Shown: positions 24,872 to 34,792, numbered from the stretch's first letter. The stretch is DNA of 64,000 nucleotides from Erysipelotrichia bacterium (GCA_012520255.1 JAAYOQ010000017.1:109914-173913), one strand, 5' to 3'. Numbers and translations: made by a program. The notes: generated by a model from the letters alone, not told the origin.

Positions 24872-24880
24872 TGATATACT
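24872..24880 (+). promoter_or_regulatory. Extended -10 promoter for scpA
   Basis: TGA-TATACT (-10 at 24875-24880) lies 19 bp before the scpA ATG. No well-spaced -35 is seen. Confidence 0.5.
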
Positions 24881-24899
24881 TTAAAAGGTGAGTAAATGT

Positions 24900-25616
24900 A
24901 TGGAGTTTTTTGTCACAATTGATCAGTTTGAAGGACCGTTAGATTTGATGCTGCATCTGATAAAAGAAAAGGAATTAGATCTTTTTGATCTGGATATAAA
25001 CATTCTAACTGAACAGTATATTGAATATCTTCATGCAATGGAAAAAATGAAGTTAGATATTGCCAGTGAATATCTAGTAGAATTGGCATCATTAATTGAA
25101 TATAAAAGTAAAAAGCTTTTGCCTAATGTTGAGGCTGAATTAGATGATAATTATCAGCAGCAACAGGAAGTTGATTTAGTAAATCGTTTAATTGAGTATA
25201 AAAAGTTTAAAGAAGTCACGGTGATTTTTGATGATTTATACCAACGAAGAAGTTTAAAATTTGATAAACCACAGTCTGAAATTGTTAATCAATGGATTGA
25301 TATAAATGAAAACTACGAAAGCACCAGTGCTTATGAATTGATTAAAGCGATGAACAGATGTTTGAAAAGATTTCAGTTAGCTCAGCCTTATGAAGTTAAC
25401 ATTACTCAAAAAAGAATCAGTATTGATGACAGAAAGAAACAGTTGAAATTTAATATAAATAAATTTGATGAAATCTTCACTTTAAATAATACTATGTATG
25501 ACTGTCGCGATTTGTATGAAGTGGTTATAAATTTTTTGGCTATTTTGGATTTGGTTAATGAAAATATCTTATCTTTTACTGTTAAAGATGATGAAGTATA
25601 TTTTAAGAAGGTGTGA
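24900..25616 (+). CDS. scpA: Segregation and condensation protein A
   Basis: A 238-residue kleisin that bridges the SMC heads of the bacterial condensin. The N-terminal DQFEGPLDLMLHLIKEKELD segment is diagnostic, followed by ASEYLVELASLIEYKSKKLLP and a C-terminal winged-helix region. The ATG at 24900 is 10 bp after AGGTG; an in-frame GTG at 24888 overlaps that site. scpB follows after 2 bp, as in most Firmicutes. Confidence 0.95.
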   Translation: MEFFVTIDQFEGPLDLMLHLIKEKELDLFDLDINILTEQYIEYLHAMEKMKLDIASEYLVELASLIEYKSKKLLPNVEAELDDNYQQQQEVDLVNRLIEYKKFKEVTVIFDDLYQRRSLKFDKPQSEIVNQWIDINENYESTSAYELIKAMNRCLKRFQLAQPYEVNITQKRISIDDRKKQLKFNINKFDEIFTLNNTMYDCRDLYEVVINFLAILDLVNENILSFTVKDDEVYFKKV

Positions 25617-25618
25617 TT

Positions 25619-26164
25619 ATGAGCGATTTAAGACCAATTATAGAAGGAATATTATTTGTTAGTGGTGATGAAGGAGTCAGTTTATCTCAATTATCGGAAG
25701 TTTTAGTAATTAATGAAGACTCGCTTATTGAAATGATGGATAATTATATCACTGAATATAATAGTGATGATTCCAGAGGTTTAGAAATGATGTGTTATGG
25801 TAAAAGGTATAAGTTGGTTACTAAAGCCATAGCTCATGAATATTGTCAGAAATTATATGAAGAAACTTCAAATAAACAATTCTCTCAGGCAGCTTTGGAA
25901 ACTTTAGCCATTATTGCTTATAAGCAACCAGTTACCAGAGTAGAGATTGAAGAAATAAGAGGAGTAAGCTGTGACATGATGATTCGAAGACTGCTGGCTA
26001 GAAATCTAATTAGAGAAGCAGGCAGACTGGATACCGTTGGAAAACCATTTTTATATGAAGTAACAGAAGATTTTATGGATATATTTTCATTGACATCATT
26101 AAGTGAACTTCCTGAATTACCAGAATACCAGACTGTTAATGAAGAAGGAGAGTTGTTTTATTAA
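25619..26164 (+). CDS. scpB: Segregation and condensation protein B
   Basis: A 181-residue partner of ScpA and SMC, built of two winged helices (RPIIEGILFVSGDEGVS; then QAALETLAIIAYKQPVTRVE, about residue 96). The ATG at 25619 follows AAGGTG with 4-6 bp spacing. Its stop overlaps the start of rluB by one base, which indicates coupled translation. Confidence 0.95.
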   Translation: MSDLRPIIEGILFVSGDEGVSLSQLSEVLVINEDSLIEMMDNYITEYNSDDSRGLEMMCYGKRYKLVTKAIAHEYCQKLYEETSNKQFSQAALETLAIIAYKQPVTRVEIEEIRGVSCDMMIRRLLARNLIREAGRLDTVGKPFLYEVTEDFMDIFSLTSLSELPELPEYQTVNEEGELFY

Positions 26165-26895
26165 TGGAAAGACTGCAAAAAGTAATTGCTAAAGCAGGTA
26201 TTGCTTCAAGAAGGAAAGCTGAAGAGTTAATTTTACAGGGCAAAGTAAAGGTCAATGGAAAAGTATGTACCACTTTAGGCACACAGGTTTCTAATAAAGA
26301 TGTGGTTTCTGTAAATGGAGAAGTAATTAAAAGAGAAGAATTGGTTTATTTTTTGTTAAATAAACCTAGAAAGTACATCTGCACGGTTAGTGATGAGCAC
26401 AACAGAAATAAGGTTGTAGATTTAATTGACTGCAAACAGAGAATATTTCCGGTAGGCAGGTTGGATTATGATTCTACCGGAATGCTGATTCTGACAAATG
26501 ATGGTGATTTTGCTTATATGTTAGCTCATCCTAAATTTCAAATACCCAAAAGTTATAGAGTAACAGTAAAAGGTGTTTTAGATAAAAAAGACTTAATGAA
26601 ACTTCAAAATGGTATTAGACTTGATGATGGAATTAAGACTTTACCAGCGATAGTCAGCATGACTTCTGTTGATAAAGATACTAATAAATGTATTTTAGAA
26701 ATGACTATTTTTGAAGGCAGAAATAGACAGATAAGAAGAATGATTGAGGCTGTTGGGGCCATTGTTTCTAAACTTCATCGTACACAATACGGCTGTGTTA
26801 AAGATGAAAATTTGGCTGTTGGTTCTTACCGTCGTTTAAGACCACATGAAATTAAAGTTTTAAGAAAGATGGCTAATGAGGGAATTGGCGAATAA
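26164..26895 (+). CDS. rluB: 23S rRNA pseudouridine synthase (RluB family)
   Basis: A 243-residue enzyme with an N-terminal S4 RNA-binding domain (LQKVIAKAGIASRRKAEELI) and a pseudouridine synthase domain with the catalytic Asp in GRLDYDSTGMLILTNDG (about residue 97). EGRNRQIRRM near 185 is typical of the RsuA/RluB branch. It isomerises a uridine in 23S rRNA. Placement after scpAB is the common Firmicute order. It overlaps rsmE by one base. Confidence 0.9.
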   Translation: MERLQKVIAKAGIASRRKAEELILQGKVKVNGKVCTTLGTQVSNKDVVSVNGEVIKREELVYFLLNKPRKYICTVSDEHNRNKVVDLIDCKQRIFPVGRLDYDSTGMLILTNDGDFAYMLAHPKFQIPKSYRVTVKGVLDKKDLMKLQNGIRLDDGIKTLPAIVSMTSVDKDTNKCILEMTIFEGRNRQIRRMIEAVGAIVSKLHRTQYGCVKDENLAVGSYRRLRPHEIKVLRKMANEGIGE

Positions 26896-27605
26896 TGAGA
26901 CAATATTTTGTAGAAAAAAAACTTGAAATTAATGAAATATTTGATTTCAATGAAAAACAATCGCATCACATCAAGACAGTTTTAAGGATGAAAGTTGGAG
27001 AAAAAATCAGAGTTGTTGATTCAAACAATGATGTTTTTTTAGTGGAAATCGATATAGATTCAAAAGTAAGGGGAAAAGTATTGGAAAATATTTTTGATTT
27101 ATCAGATGTTTCAGAGATAACATATTGTGCAGCTTTAATTAAAAAGGATAAATGGAACTTCCTTTTACAAAAGGCAGCTGAACTGGGGGCAACAAAAGTC
27201 GTTCCATTAATCAGCAATCGTACGATATTTAAAATAGATGAACAAAGGTTAGAAAAAAGAATTCAGAGATGGAATAAGATTACTTTGGAAGCCTGTCAGC
27301 AATCCAACAGAAGCAGCAAATGTGAAGTTGAAAGACCAATTAAATTGAAAGAAATTGATAAATTTTTATCTGAAAATAATATTGTAGCCTATGAAAACGA
27401 ACAGAATATCTGCTTAGCAGATTGTATTGATGAAAAATCAATCACTTTTGTTATTGGTCCTGAAGGCGGGTTGACTGAAGATGAAATAGAATATCTTCAA
27501 TCATTAAATTTTACCTGTGTCAGTTTGGGTAAAAGAATTTTGCGAGCGGAAACAGCAGGATTGTATGTATTATCTGTTATTGACGCTAAAAGGAACAGTC
27601 TATGA
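26895..27605 (+). CDS. rsmE: 16S rRNA m3U1498 methyltransferase
   Basis: A 236-residue SPOUT-class methyltransferase with an N-terminal PUA-like domain (QSHHIKTVLRMKVGEKI) and a C-terminal knot (FVIGPEGGLTEDEIEYL, then LGKRILRAETA). It methylates U1498 of 16S rRNA. Starts overlap on both sides (1 bp with rluB, 4 bp with mtaB), so it is an internal operon gene. Confidence 0.93.
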   Translation: MRQYFVEKKLEINEIFDFNEKQSHHIKTVLRMKVGEKIRVVDSNNDVFLVEIDIDSKVRGKVLENIFDLSDVSEITYCAALIKKDKWNFLLQKAAELGATKVVPLISNRTIFKIDEQRLEKRIQRWNKITLEACQQSNRSSKCEVERPIKLKEIDKFLSENNIVAYENEQNICLADCIDEKSITFVIGPEGGLTEDEIEYLQSLNFTCVSLGKRILRAETAGLYVLSVIDAKRNSL

Positions 27606-28879
27606 AATTTGCGATATGTAATTTAGGATGTAAAGTAAATAATTTTGAAGCCAACTGGTATGCAATGAAGTTAAAAGAAAAGTATCACCAGGTTGATTTT
27701 AAAGAGTTTGCGGATATTTATGTGATAAATACCTGTACTGTAACTAATATGGCTTCTTCAAAATCCAGACAGATGATACGTAAAGCAAGGAAACAAAATC
27801 CAGAAGCAGTTATTGTCGCTGTTGGCTGTTATGTACAAATTGAGGCTGGTAAAGTAGAGGCATTGGAAGAATGTGATATTTTAATTGGTTCAAAAGATAA
27901 AATAAAATTGCCACAATTGATTGAAAAATTTCTTTCTGATAAAGAAAAGATTAGAATTGTTGAGAGTTTTAACGAAACTGATTTTGAGGAAATGTTTATT
28001 TTAAGTTTTAATCAAACCAGAGCCTATCTTAAAATCCAAGATGGATGTAATCAGTTTTGCAGTTATTGTATTATTCCATATGCAAGAGGACGTGAAAGAT
28101 GTTTAGATGCTGAAAGTATAATTAAACAGGCAAACCAATTAACCTTATCCGGTCACAAAGAGTTGGTTTTGACTGGTATTCATACGGGAAGATGGAGTGA
28201 TGGCGGATTAGATTTAGCTGATTTAATAGAGAAAATAATTAAAGAAGTAAAACAATTAGAAAGACTGAGAATTTCTTCAATTGAAGTAACTGAAGTCACA
28301 AACAAACTTATTGATTTAATGATTAGAAACAAGAAAATTTGCCGACATTTACATATACCTTTACAAACTGGTAGTAAAAGATTATTAAAAATCAATAATC
28401 GTCCATATACTACTGAGTATTTTTATAAAAGAATTTTAGATATAAAAAATAAAGTCAATGACATATCTATTTCCAGTGATGTAATTGTTGGTTTACCATC
28501 AGAAACTGATGAAGATTTTGAAGAAACAAGAAAGTTTGTAGAAAAATGTGGATTGTCGTTTTTGCATGTTTTTCCTTATGCTCAAAAAAAGGGAACTTTT
28601 AATTTTAACTTGAAAAATCAGGTTGCTGAAAGAGTTAAAAAACAAAGAGTTGCCTGTTTGACTAATTTAAGTGATAGATTATATAATAATTATGTTAAGG
28701 AATTTGTGGGAAAAACTGTTAAAGTCTTATTTGAAAGACATAAAAATGGTGTTTCTATCGGTCATTGCAGTCAGTATATTTTAGTAAAGGTAAATAGTAA
28801 AATAGACTACTCAAATCAATTAAAAGATGTTTATATTGATTTAGCTGAAGGGAATATCTTAAAAGGACATATTGTTTAA
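27602..28879 (+). CDS. mtaB: tRNA t6A37 methylthiotransferase MtaB
   Basis: A 425-residue radical-SAM enzyme that converts t6A37 to ms2t6A37 in tRNA. The N-terminal cluster domain has NLGCKVNNFE and VINTCTVTNMASSKSR, the radical-SAM site is CNQFCSYCIIPYARGRER (about residue 149), and VIVGLPSETDEDFE lies near 296. It overlaps rsmE by 4 bp, and murE begins 10 bp after its end. Confidence 0.93.
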   Translation: MKFAICNLGCKVNNFEANWYAMKLKEKYHQVDFKEFADIYVINTCTVTNMASSKSRQMIRKARKQNPEAVIVAVGCYVQIEAGKVEALEECDILIGSKDKIKLPQLIEKFLSDKEKIRIVESFNETDFEEMFILSFNQTRAYLKIQDGCNQFCSYCIIPYARGRERCLDAESIIKQANQLTLSGHKELVLTGIHTGRWSDGGLDLADLIEKIIKEVKQLERLRISSIEVTEVTNKLIDLMIRNKKICRHLHIPLQTGSKRLLKINNRPYTTEYFYKRILDIKNKVNDISISSDVIVGLPSETDEDFEETRKFVEKCGLSFLHVFPYAQKKGTFNFNLKNQVAERVKKQRVACLTNLSDRLYNNYVKEFVGKTVKVLFERHKNGVSIGHCSQYILVKVNSKIDYSNQLKDVYIDLAEGNILKGHIV

Positions 28880-28889
28880 GGGGATTAAT

Positions 28890-30341
28890 ATGATTATTAG
28901 TGATATTTTTGAAAATGCACCAAATGTTAAGATAAAGGATATTATGACTGATTCTAGAGTAAAGATGGAAGATGCCATCTTTTTCTGCATTATAGGATTG
29001 GTAAATGACGGGCATAACTTTATTACTCAGGCGATTGAAAATGGTGCCATTTGTATTGTCCATTCAAGAGAATTGGAAAAGTATTATGAAGGAATTACTT
29101 ATTTGAAGGTGGATGATACTTTAACAGCCTTGAACCAGTTTGCCTGTGCCTATTATGGTGATGTAACCAGTGATATGACTGTCTATGGTGTAACAGGAAC
29201 AAATGGTAAAAGCACAGTTGCCTGGATTATCAGATATTTAATATCACGCTATAAAAAATGTGGCTATATCGGTACTATGGGTTATATGTGGGATGATACA
29301 GTTAACGATACTTTTTTAACTACTCCTGATGTTGAAGTTCTCCATCAGATGCTAAAAGAAATTTATGATCATGGATGTAGAGATATTTCGATTGAAGTAT
29401 CTTCTCAAGGATTGGATTTAAGAAGAATTGATGCTGTAAAGTTTGACTATGTAATTTTTACCAATTTAACTCATGACCATTTAGATTATCATGGTACGAT
29501 GGAAAACTATTATCTAGCTAAAGAAAAGATGTTTAAAATTGTTGGACCAGAACAAACTGGAATAGTGAATATTGATGATAGCTATGCTCAAAGGATAATT
29601 AAGGCAGCTAAATGTAAAATTGCAACATTTGGAATTCATAATGAAGCTGACTATAAAGCCAATAATGTAAAATTATTTAAAGATCATACTGAATTTGAAC
29701 TGGTATGTAAAGGTAAGACTTACCATATCAATACAAATTTAGTTGCAGAATTCAATGTATCAAACTTACTGGCTGTTTTAGCAACACTAGCAGAAGCGGG
29801 CTATAATATTGAAGATTTGATTCCGTATTTAGCTAGCATTCCTCAAGTAATGGGAAGAGTACAGATAATTGACTGTGGACAGAACTTTAATGTAATTGTT
29901 GATTATGCTCATACTCCAGATGGGTATGAAAAAATATATGAATATATAAACTCTATCACTGAAAAAGGAAAGAGAATTATAACTGTCTTTGGTGCTCATG
30001 GGGCAAGAGACTATAAGAAAAGACCTATGATTGGTAAAATTGCTGATGATAACAGTGATGTTCTGATTTTAAGTGCTGAGGATGACCATTGGGAAGATCC
30101 TTATGAAATCTGTAAAGAAATAGCCGGAGGTATTACAAAAAACTCGTGGGTCTATATTGAGGATAGATATGATGCAATCAGACAGGGAATCGAATTAGCC
30201 AATGAAGGAGATACAGTTTGTATTTTAGGAAAAGCGGCGGAACAGTATTTTAAAATCGGTGATGGAAAAGTGTTCTGGATGGGCGATGATAACGCTGCCA
30301 TTGATATATTGAACAAGTATATAAAAGGAGAAGAATCATGA
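28890..30341 (+). CDS. murE: UDP-N-acetylmuramyl-tripeptide synthetase, atypical specificity motif
   Basis: A 483-residue Mur ligase that adds the third amino acid to the peptidoglycan precursor. AAGGGG selects the ATG at 28890. The ATP site is [12 protein letters not shown] (about residue 105), with [12 protein letters not shown] near 190 and DYAHTPDG near 337. Where the family has DNPR (diaminopimelate) or DNPA (lysine), this protein reads EDDH before WEDP (30078-30089). The acceptor amino acid is therefore probably neither the common Dap nor a standard Lys. Erysipelotrichia often carry Ser, Ala or other residues at this position, but that is inference. It overlaps deoC by 4 bp. Confidence 0.88.
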   Translation: MIISDIFENAPNVKIKDIMTDSRVKMEDAIFFCIIGLVNDGHNFITQAIENGAICIVHSRELEKYYEGITYLKVDDTLTALNQFACAYYGDVTSDMTVYGVTGTNGKSTVAWIIRYLISRYKKCGYIGTMGYMWDDTVNDTFLTTPDVEVLHQMLKEIYDHGCRDISIEVSSQGLDLRRIDAVKFDYVIFTNLTHDHLDYHGTMENYYLAKEKMFKIVGPEQTGIVNIDDSYAQRIIKAAKCKIATFGIHNEADYKANNVKLFKDHTEFELVCKGKTYHINTNLVAEFNVSNLLAVLATLAEAGYNIEDLIPYLASIPQVMGRVQIIDCGQNFNVIVDYAHTPDGYEKIYEYINSITEKGKRIITVFGAHGARDYKKRPMIGKIADDNSDVLILSAEDDHWEDPYEICKEIAGGITKNSWVYIEDRYDAIRQGIELANEGDTVCILGKAAEQYFKIGDGKVFWMGDDNAAIDILNKYIKGEES

Positions 30342-30994
30342 AAATTAACAAATACATTGATCACACATTGTTAAAACCAACAGCGACAACTGAACAGATT
30401 ACTCAGTTGTGTTTACAGGCAAAAGAATATGATTTTGCATCTGTTTGCGTTAATACCTGTTATGTACCATTGGCAAAAGAACTTTTAGCAGGTACTGATG
30501 TAAAGGTTTGTTGTGTTGTGGGATTTCCGCTGGGAGCAATGTCAACAATTGCCAAAGCTTTTGAAACAGCTCAGGCAGTCAAAGAAGGCGCTACAGAGAT
30601 TGATATGGTTATCAATATCGGGGCTGCAAAAGAAGGTAACTGGAAATATGTTCAGGAAGATATAGCTGCAGTAGTAGATGCAGCACATGGGAATGTGGTA
30701 AAAGTTATTATTGAAACCTGCCTGTTAACTGATGAAGAAAAAGTAAATGCCTGTAAATGTGCATTAAATGCAAAGGCTCATTTTGTAAAGACATCAACTG
30801 GTTTTTCAAGTGGAGGTGCGACCATTGAAGATGTTAAATTAATGAGAAAAACAGTAGATGATAAAAGTTTGGTTAAAGCAGCTGGTGGAATAAGAAGTTT
30901 AGAAGATGCAAAAGCTATGATTAACGCAGGTGCTGATAGGCTGGGTTGTTCAGCTGGCGTTGTAATAATGGAAGAATATAATAGACAGAATTAA
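30338..30994 (+). CDS. deoC: Deoxyribose-phosphate aldolase
   Basis: A 218-residue class I aldolase that splits 2-deoxyribose-5-phosphate into glyceraldehyde-3-phosphate and acetaldehyde. The Schiff-base Lys lies in [14 protein letters not shown] (about residue 152), and the second Lys in VKAAGGIRS (about 180). The start overlaps the murE stop, with AAAAGGAG upstream. Cytidine deaminase at 32722 is another nucleoside-salvage gene nearby. Confidence 0.95.
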   Translation: MKINKYIDHTLLKPTATTEQITQLCLQAKEYDFASVCVNTCYVPLAKELLAGTDVKVCCVVGFPLGAMSTIAKAFETAQAVKEGATEIDMVINIGAAKEGNWKYVQEDIAAVVDAAHGNVVKVIIETCLLTDEEKVNACKCALNAKAHFVKTSTGFSSGGATIEDVKLMRKTVDDKSLVKAAGGIRSLEDAKAMINAGADRLGCSAGVVIMEEYNRQN

Positions 30995-31027
30995 TGATTT
31001 TTAAATCTTATAAAATAACATTCGCCA

Positions 31028-31056
31028 TTGCAAAGTGAAAATTTATGATTTATAAT
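31028..31056 (+). promoter_or_regulatory. Strong promoter for rpsU
   Basis: TTGCAA (-35, 31028-31033) and TATAAT (-10, 31051-31056) have the ideal 17-bp spacing. Confidence 0.75.
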
Positions 31057-31093
31057 AATTAAGGTTTATACATTTCAGAAGGGAGGGTAGAAC

Positions 31094-31270
31094 ATGGCAA
31101 AAGTAGTAGTTAAAGATAACGAACAGCTTGATGATGCTTTACGTCGTTTTAAAAGACAAGTGTCTCGAAATGGTACCCTTGCTGAAGCTCGTAAAAGAGA
31201 ATACTATGTTAAACCAGGTGTTAAACGCAAGTTAAAACAAGAAGCTGCAAGAAAGGCTAGAAAGAAATAG
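31094..31270 (+). CDS. rpsU: 30S ribosomal protein bS21
   Basis: A 58-residue basic protein, starting [20 protein letters not shown] and ending in RKARKK. Both length and sequence are typical of bS21, which helps initiate translation on the 30S subunit. GGGAGGG precedes the ATG by 8 bp. A terminator directly follows. Its position upstream of the phoH-ybeY-era block is common in Firmicutes. Confidence 0.95.
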   Translation: MAKVVVKDNEQLDDALRRFKRQVSRNGTLAEARKREYYVKPGVKRKLKQEAARKARKK

Positions 31271-31292
31271 TGGTTTAAAACCACTTTTTTTG
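31269..31292 (+). terminator. Terminator after rpsU
   Basis: AGTGGTT pairs with AACCACT directly after the stop codon, followed by a run of seven T. Confidence 0.8.
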
Positions 31293-31323
31293 TACTATAA
31301 TTAATATAGTGGAGGTATTTCTA

Positions 31324-32244
31324 TTGGAAAATATTGTATGTAATTTAAATTACCTTGATCATGAAACCTTATTAATGGTTTTAGGAAATGAAGACAAGAA
31401 CATTCGTTTAATGGAAAACTTTTATGGTGTTAAAATAGTAGTCGAAGGTTCTGTTGTTTATTGTGATGATAAATCAAAAGTTAAAATATTAAAAAAGGTA
31501 TTTAATGCTTTAATTTCTGAATGTGAAATGAGCGGATTTATAGATAGTCAGGATGTTAACAGTATCTTAAATGATAATTATTATAAAGAGTTTATTGCCA
31601 ATGGTATTGGTTTGAAGAAGTATTATTTAAGGACCAAGGGTCAGAAAGATTTATATGAAGCTTTTGAAAATAATGTAATTACTATTGCTGTGGGGCCAGC
31701 TGGAACTGGAAAAACTTTTCTTGCGGTTGTTTATGCTTATAATCTATTGAAAAAAGGTCAGATTAATAAAATTATTATTACCAGACCAGTAGTTGAATCA
31801 GGTGAATCGTTAGGATTTTTACCAGGAGATTTAAAGGAAAAAGTAGACCCTTATTTAAGACCGATTTATGATTCTTTTGATGCTTTGATTTCATCTGAAA
31901 ATACAACCAAATTAATTGAAAAAGGAGTCTTAGAAATTGCTCCGCTGGCATATATGAGAGGCAGAACTTTAAATGATGCCTGCATTATCTTAGATGAAGC
32001 TCAAAATACTGTACCAAGTCAGATTAAGATGTTTATGACTCGTCTAGGTTTTAATTCAAAAATGATTATAACTGGGGATATTACACAGATAGATTTACCT
32101 AGATCAAAAGAAAGTGGTCTAATAGAAGCAATTAAGATTATCAAAGATATCAGTGAGATAGAAGTAGTTTATATGACTGGCAAAGATGTAGTAAGACATC
32201 CAATAGTTCAAAAGATTATTGAAGCTTATGAAAAGGTAGAATAA
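31324..32244 (+). CDS. phoH: PhoH family ATPase/ribonuclease
   Basis: About 306 residues. TTG at 31324 is the likely start: GGAGG (31311-31315) lies 8 bp before it, while an in-frame GTG at 31309 overlaps that ribosome site. The PhoH ATPase domain begins at about residue 95, with Walker A VGPAGTGKTFLAV and Walker B CIILDEAQN (about 215). An RNA-binding N-terminal region precedes it. PhoH proteins couple ATP hydrolysis to RNA handling. It leads the ybeY-cdd-era-recO block. Confidence 0.9.
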   Translation: MENIVCNLNYLDHETLLMVLGNEDKNIRLMENFYGVKIVVEGSVVYCDDKSKVKILKKVFNALISECEMSGFIDSQDVNSILNDNYYKEFIANGIGLKKYYLRTKGQKDLYEAFENNVITIAVGPAGTGKTFLAVVYAYNLLKKGQINKIIITRPVVESGESLGFLPGDLKEKVDPYLRPIYDSFDALISSENTTKLIEKGVLEIAPLAYMRGRTLNDACIILDEAQNTVPSQIKMFMTRLGFNSKMIITGDITQIDLPRSKESGLIEAIKIIKDISEIEVVYMTGKDVVRHPIVQKIIEAYEKVE

Positions 32245-32252
32245 AATATACT

Positions 32253-32711
32253 ATGGAATTAAATGTTATTAATAAAACAAAGAGAAAAGGTTATGCAAAT
32301 TATCGAAAAGATTTTGAAAAAATTGTTTTAAAGGCAATTGATGTATTGAATCTAAACGAGAATATTTGTTTAAGTGTAATCTTTATATTGGATAAAAGAA
32401 TGCAAAAGATTAATAAACAATACCGCAATGTTGATAAAACGACTGATGTAATTTCTTTTGCTATAAATGATTATCAGGATGACAGTGATTATTATGAAGC
32501 CGAATTAGGAGATATTTTTATAAATGTTGATGCTGCAATCAGGCAGGCTGAAGATTATAAACATAGCCAGAGAAGAGAAATATGTTTCTTGTTTACTCAT
32601 GGTTTACTGCATTTGTGTGGCTTTGATCACACAAGTGAAGATAAAGAGAAAGAAATGATAAAATATCAAAGATTAATTTTAGATGATATTGTTTCCAGAA
32701 AAGACAAGTAA
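32253..32711 (+). CDS. ybeY: rRNA maturation endoribonuclease YbeY
   Basis: A 152-residue metalloenzyme. The zinc site HGLLHLCGFDH (about residues 115-125) has the H-x3-H-x5-H spacing that defines the family, and VDKTTDVISFA lies near 60. YbeY acts in 16S rRNA 3' end processing and ribosome quality control. It follows phoH by 8 bp. No close ribosome site is seen; AAGGTAG lies about 13 bp upstream. Confidence 0.95.
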   Translation: MELNVINKTKRKGYANYRKDFEKIVLKAIDVLNLNENICLSVIFILDKRMQKINKQYRNVDKTTDVISFAINDYQDDSDYYEAELGDIFINVDAAIRQAEDYKHSQRREICFLFTHGLLHLCGFDHTSEDKEKEMIKYQRLILDDIVSRKDK

Positions 32712-32721
32712 AGGAGAATAT

Positions 32722-33120
32722 ATGAATCAGAAAAGATTAATAGAATTAGCATTTAAAGCAGCAGATAATGCTTATTGTCAATATTCAAATTATAAAGTCG
32801 GTGCCTGTTGTCTTTGTAAAGATGGCAAATATTTTTTGGGTGCCAATATTGAAAATGCTTCTTATGGAGCAACAATCTGTGCTGAGCGTAATGCAGTTTT
32901 TTCCGCTTACAGCAACGGTTATAAAAAAGATGATATTGAAGCATTGTGTATCGTTACTTTTGCTAAAAAAGTTGGTTCTCCTTGTGGTATCTGTCGACAG
33001 GTACTGTGTGAATTATTACATCAGGATACTCCAATAATTCTAGCTAACGAAAATGAGGTTATAATCACTGATATTGCAGAATTGCTGCCTATGCAATTTA
33101 CAGAGGAGGACTTGAAATAA
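32722..33120 (+). CDS. cdd: Cytidine deaminase
   Basis: A 132-residue enzyme that deaminates cytidine and deoxycytidine. AAAGGAG selects the ATG at 32722. The zinc and catalytic motif is TICAERNAVF (about residue 52), with PCGICRQVL near 87. Diacylglycerol/undecaprenol kinase, often found between ybeY and cdd in Bacilli, is missing here. The era ATG follows directly after its stop. Confidence 0.95.
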   Translation: MNQKRLIELAFKAADNAYCQYSNYKVGACCLCKDGKYFLGANIENASYGATICAERNAVFSAYSNGYKKDDIEALCIVTFAKKVGSPCGICRQVLCELLHQDTPIILANENEVIITDIAELLPMQFTEEDLK

Positions 33121-34005
33121 ATGAATTTTAAAAGTGGATTTGTTGCTATAATAGGGAAACCTAATGTTGGAAAAAGTACATTATTAAATACAATTTTGGC
33201 CAAAAAGATAGCTATTGCTACTCCTAAACCACAGACAACCAGAGATAATATCAGAGGTATTTTAACTACGGATGATATGCAGATTGTCTTTATAGACACT
33301 CCGGGAATTCACAAACCAAAATCGAAGTTAAACAAAGTAATGGTACAAAGTGCCTATATAGCTGCTAAAGATGCTGATATAATCCTGTTTTTAATAGATG
33401 CTACAAAAGGTTACGGAAGAAATGATCAGATTATTGCTGAAAACATCAAATATATTGATAAACCAAAGTTGTTAGTAATCAATAAAATTGATAAATTGAC
33501 TACTAGAGAATTAATTGATTTTTTACATGGCATAAATACTGATGATTTTGACGAAATTATACCTTTAAGCGCTTTAAGAAATAGAAATGTTGATGAATTA
33601 ATAACTACCATCAAGTCTTATTTGAAAGATAATATTCAATATTATCCAACTGATATGATTTCAGATTATCCTGAAGAATTTATGATTGCTGAAATAATCA
33701 GAGAAAAAGTTTTAATCAATACATCGGAGGAGATTCCTCATTCAATAGCGATAGTTATCGAAAAAATGGAAGTAAAAAAGGATTTAACTGTTATCAATGC
33801 TAAAATAGTATGTGAAAGAAATAGTCAGAAAAAAATTATCGTCGGAAAACAAGGTTCAATGATTAAAAAGATTGGGACTTTCGCCAGAGAAGAATTGGAA
33901 ATAAGATTGCAAACAAAAGTGTTTTTAGAGTTATTTGTCGCTGTAGAAGAAAATTGGCGCAATAAAAATCATCAACTTAAAGAATTTGGATATTGGGATA
34001 AATAG
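33121..34005 (+). CDS. era: GTPase Era
   Basis: A 294-residue GTPase with G1 IGKPNVGKSTLLN, G3 DTPGIHKPKSKL, G4 NKIDKL and a C-terminal KH RNA-binding domain (KKIIVGKQGSMIKKIG, about residue 238). It binds the 16S rRNA 3' end during 30S assembly. GAGG lies upstream within the cdd end, and recO starts right after its stop. Confidence 0.96.
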   Translation: MNFKSGFVAIIGKPNVGKSTLLNTILAKKIAIATPKPQTTRDNIRGILTTDDMQIVFIDTPGIHKPKSKLNKVMVQSAYIAAKDADIILFLIDATKGYGRNDQIIAENIKYIDKPKLLVINKIDKLTTRELIDFLHGINTDDFDEIIPLSALRNRNVDELITTIKSYLKDNIQYYPTDMISDYPEEFMIAEIIREKVLINTSEEIPHSIAIVIEKMEVKKDLTVINAKIVCERNSQKKIIVGKQGSMIKKIGTFAREELEIRLQTKVFLELFVAVEENWRNKNHQLKEFGYWDK

Positions 34006-34728
34006 ATGAATGATTTAATCAAAGGTATTGTAATTAACTCAATTGAATACAAAGAAAATGATGCAATAATAACAATACTTACAAATGAATTTGGAAAAGT
34101 TGCATTATATGTCAAAGGATATAAAAAAATAACCAGTAAAAATGTCTATGCAACACAATTGTTTGACTATAGCAATTTTTTGTTTGACTACAAGCCTGAC
34201 AAATCTATTCAAATCTTAAAAAGTGCCAATCTGATAAAACAGTTTAGTGATATAAAAACAGATTATGAAAAAATATCAATCGCTTCTGTTATATGTGAAA
34301 TTGCCAATGCTGTTGAAGAAGATATTTACAAACTGGTTTTTGAAACACTGAAGAAATTAGATGATTCGGATCAGATATACTTGGTTTTAAATGTTTTTTT
34401 AGTGACAATGCTGAATATTTTAGGTATAGCGCCATTTGTTGACGGTTGTGTAAATTGTGGCAGAACTAATGATATTGAATCAATTTCAACTATTGAAGGT
34501 GGCTTTTTATGCTGTTACTGTAATAGAGAATTTAATGAAGAAACTTTTGATGTAGAAATTTTAAGAAACTTCAGAATCATAAATAAAGCATCATTTGATG
34601 TTTTTGATAAATTAATACCATTAAAATTAAATGATTTTAAAATAACAAATATATTGATACTGATTTTAATTAATTTTTCTGGTATTAATTTAAAAAGTTA
34701 TAAAAATTTGATAAATTTGAATAAGTAG
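34006..34728 (+). CDS. recO: DNA repair protein RecO
   Basis: A 240-residue protein with an N-terminal OB fold (GIVINSIEYKENDAIITILT) and a C-terminal four-cysteine zinc site (CVNCGRTN...CCYCN, about residues 147-170). RecO loads RecA onto SSB-coated gaps. Its position after era is conserved in Firmicutes. Confidence 0.93.
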   Translation: MNDLIKGIVINSIEYKENDAIITILTNEFGKVALYVKGYKKITSKNVYATQLFDYSNFLFDYKPDKSIQILKSANLIKQFSDIKTDYEKISIASVICEIANAVEEDIYKLVFETLKKLDDSDQIYLVLNVFLVTMLNILGIAPFVDGCVNCGRTNDIESISTIEGGFLCCYCNREFNEETFDVEILRNFRIINKASFDVFDKLIPLKLNDFKITNILILILINFSGINLKSYKNLINLNK

Positions 34729-34756
34729 GTTTACTTTTATAAAAAATAAACGTATA

Positions 34757-34762
34757 TATAAT
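34757..34762 (+). promoter_or_regulatory. Candidate -10 for glyQS
   Basis: A TATAAT lies 30 bp before the glyQS ATG. The best upstream -35 (TTTACT at 34730) is 21 bp away, which is too far, so this is a weak call. No T-box is present in this 64-bp gap. Confidence 0.35.
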
Positions 34763-34792
34763 TATGGAAGAGTAGAAAAGAGGTAGTAACTT

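Noticed and set aside
32700..32725. Missing dgkA between ybeY and cdd as a deletion scar
   Set aside because: Spacing and the ribosome site are normal, and the gene may lie elsewhere; there is no sign of a scar.
34729..34792. A T-box before glyQS
   Set aside because: The 64-bp gap lacks the T-box sequence and stem I.
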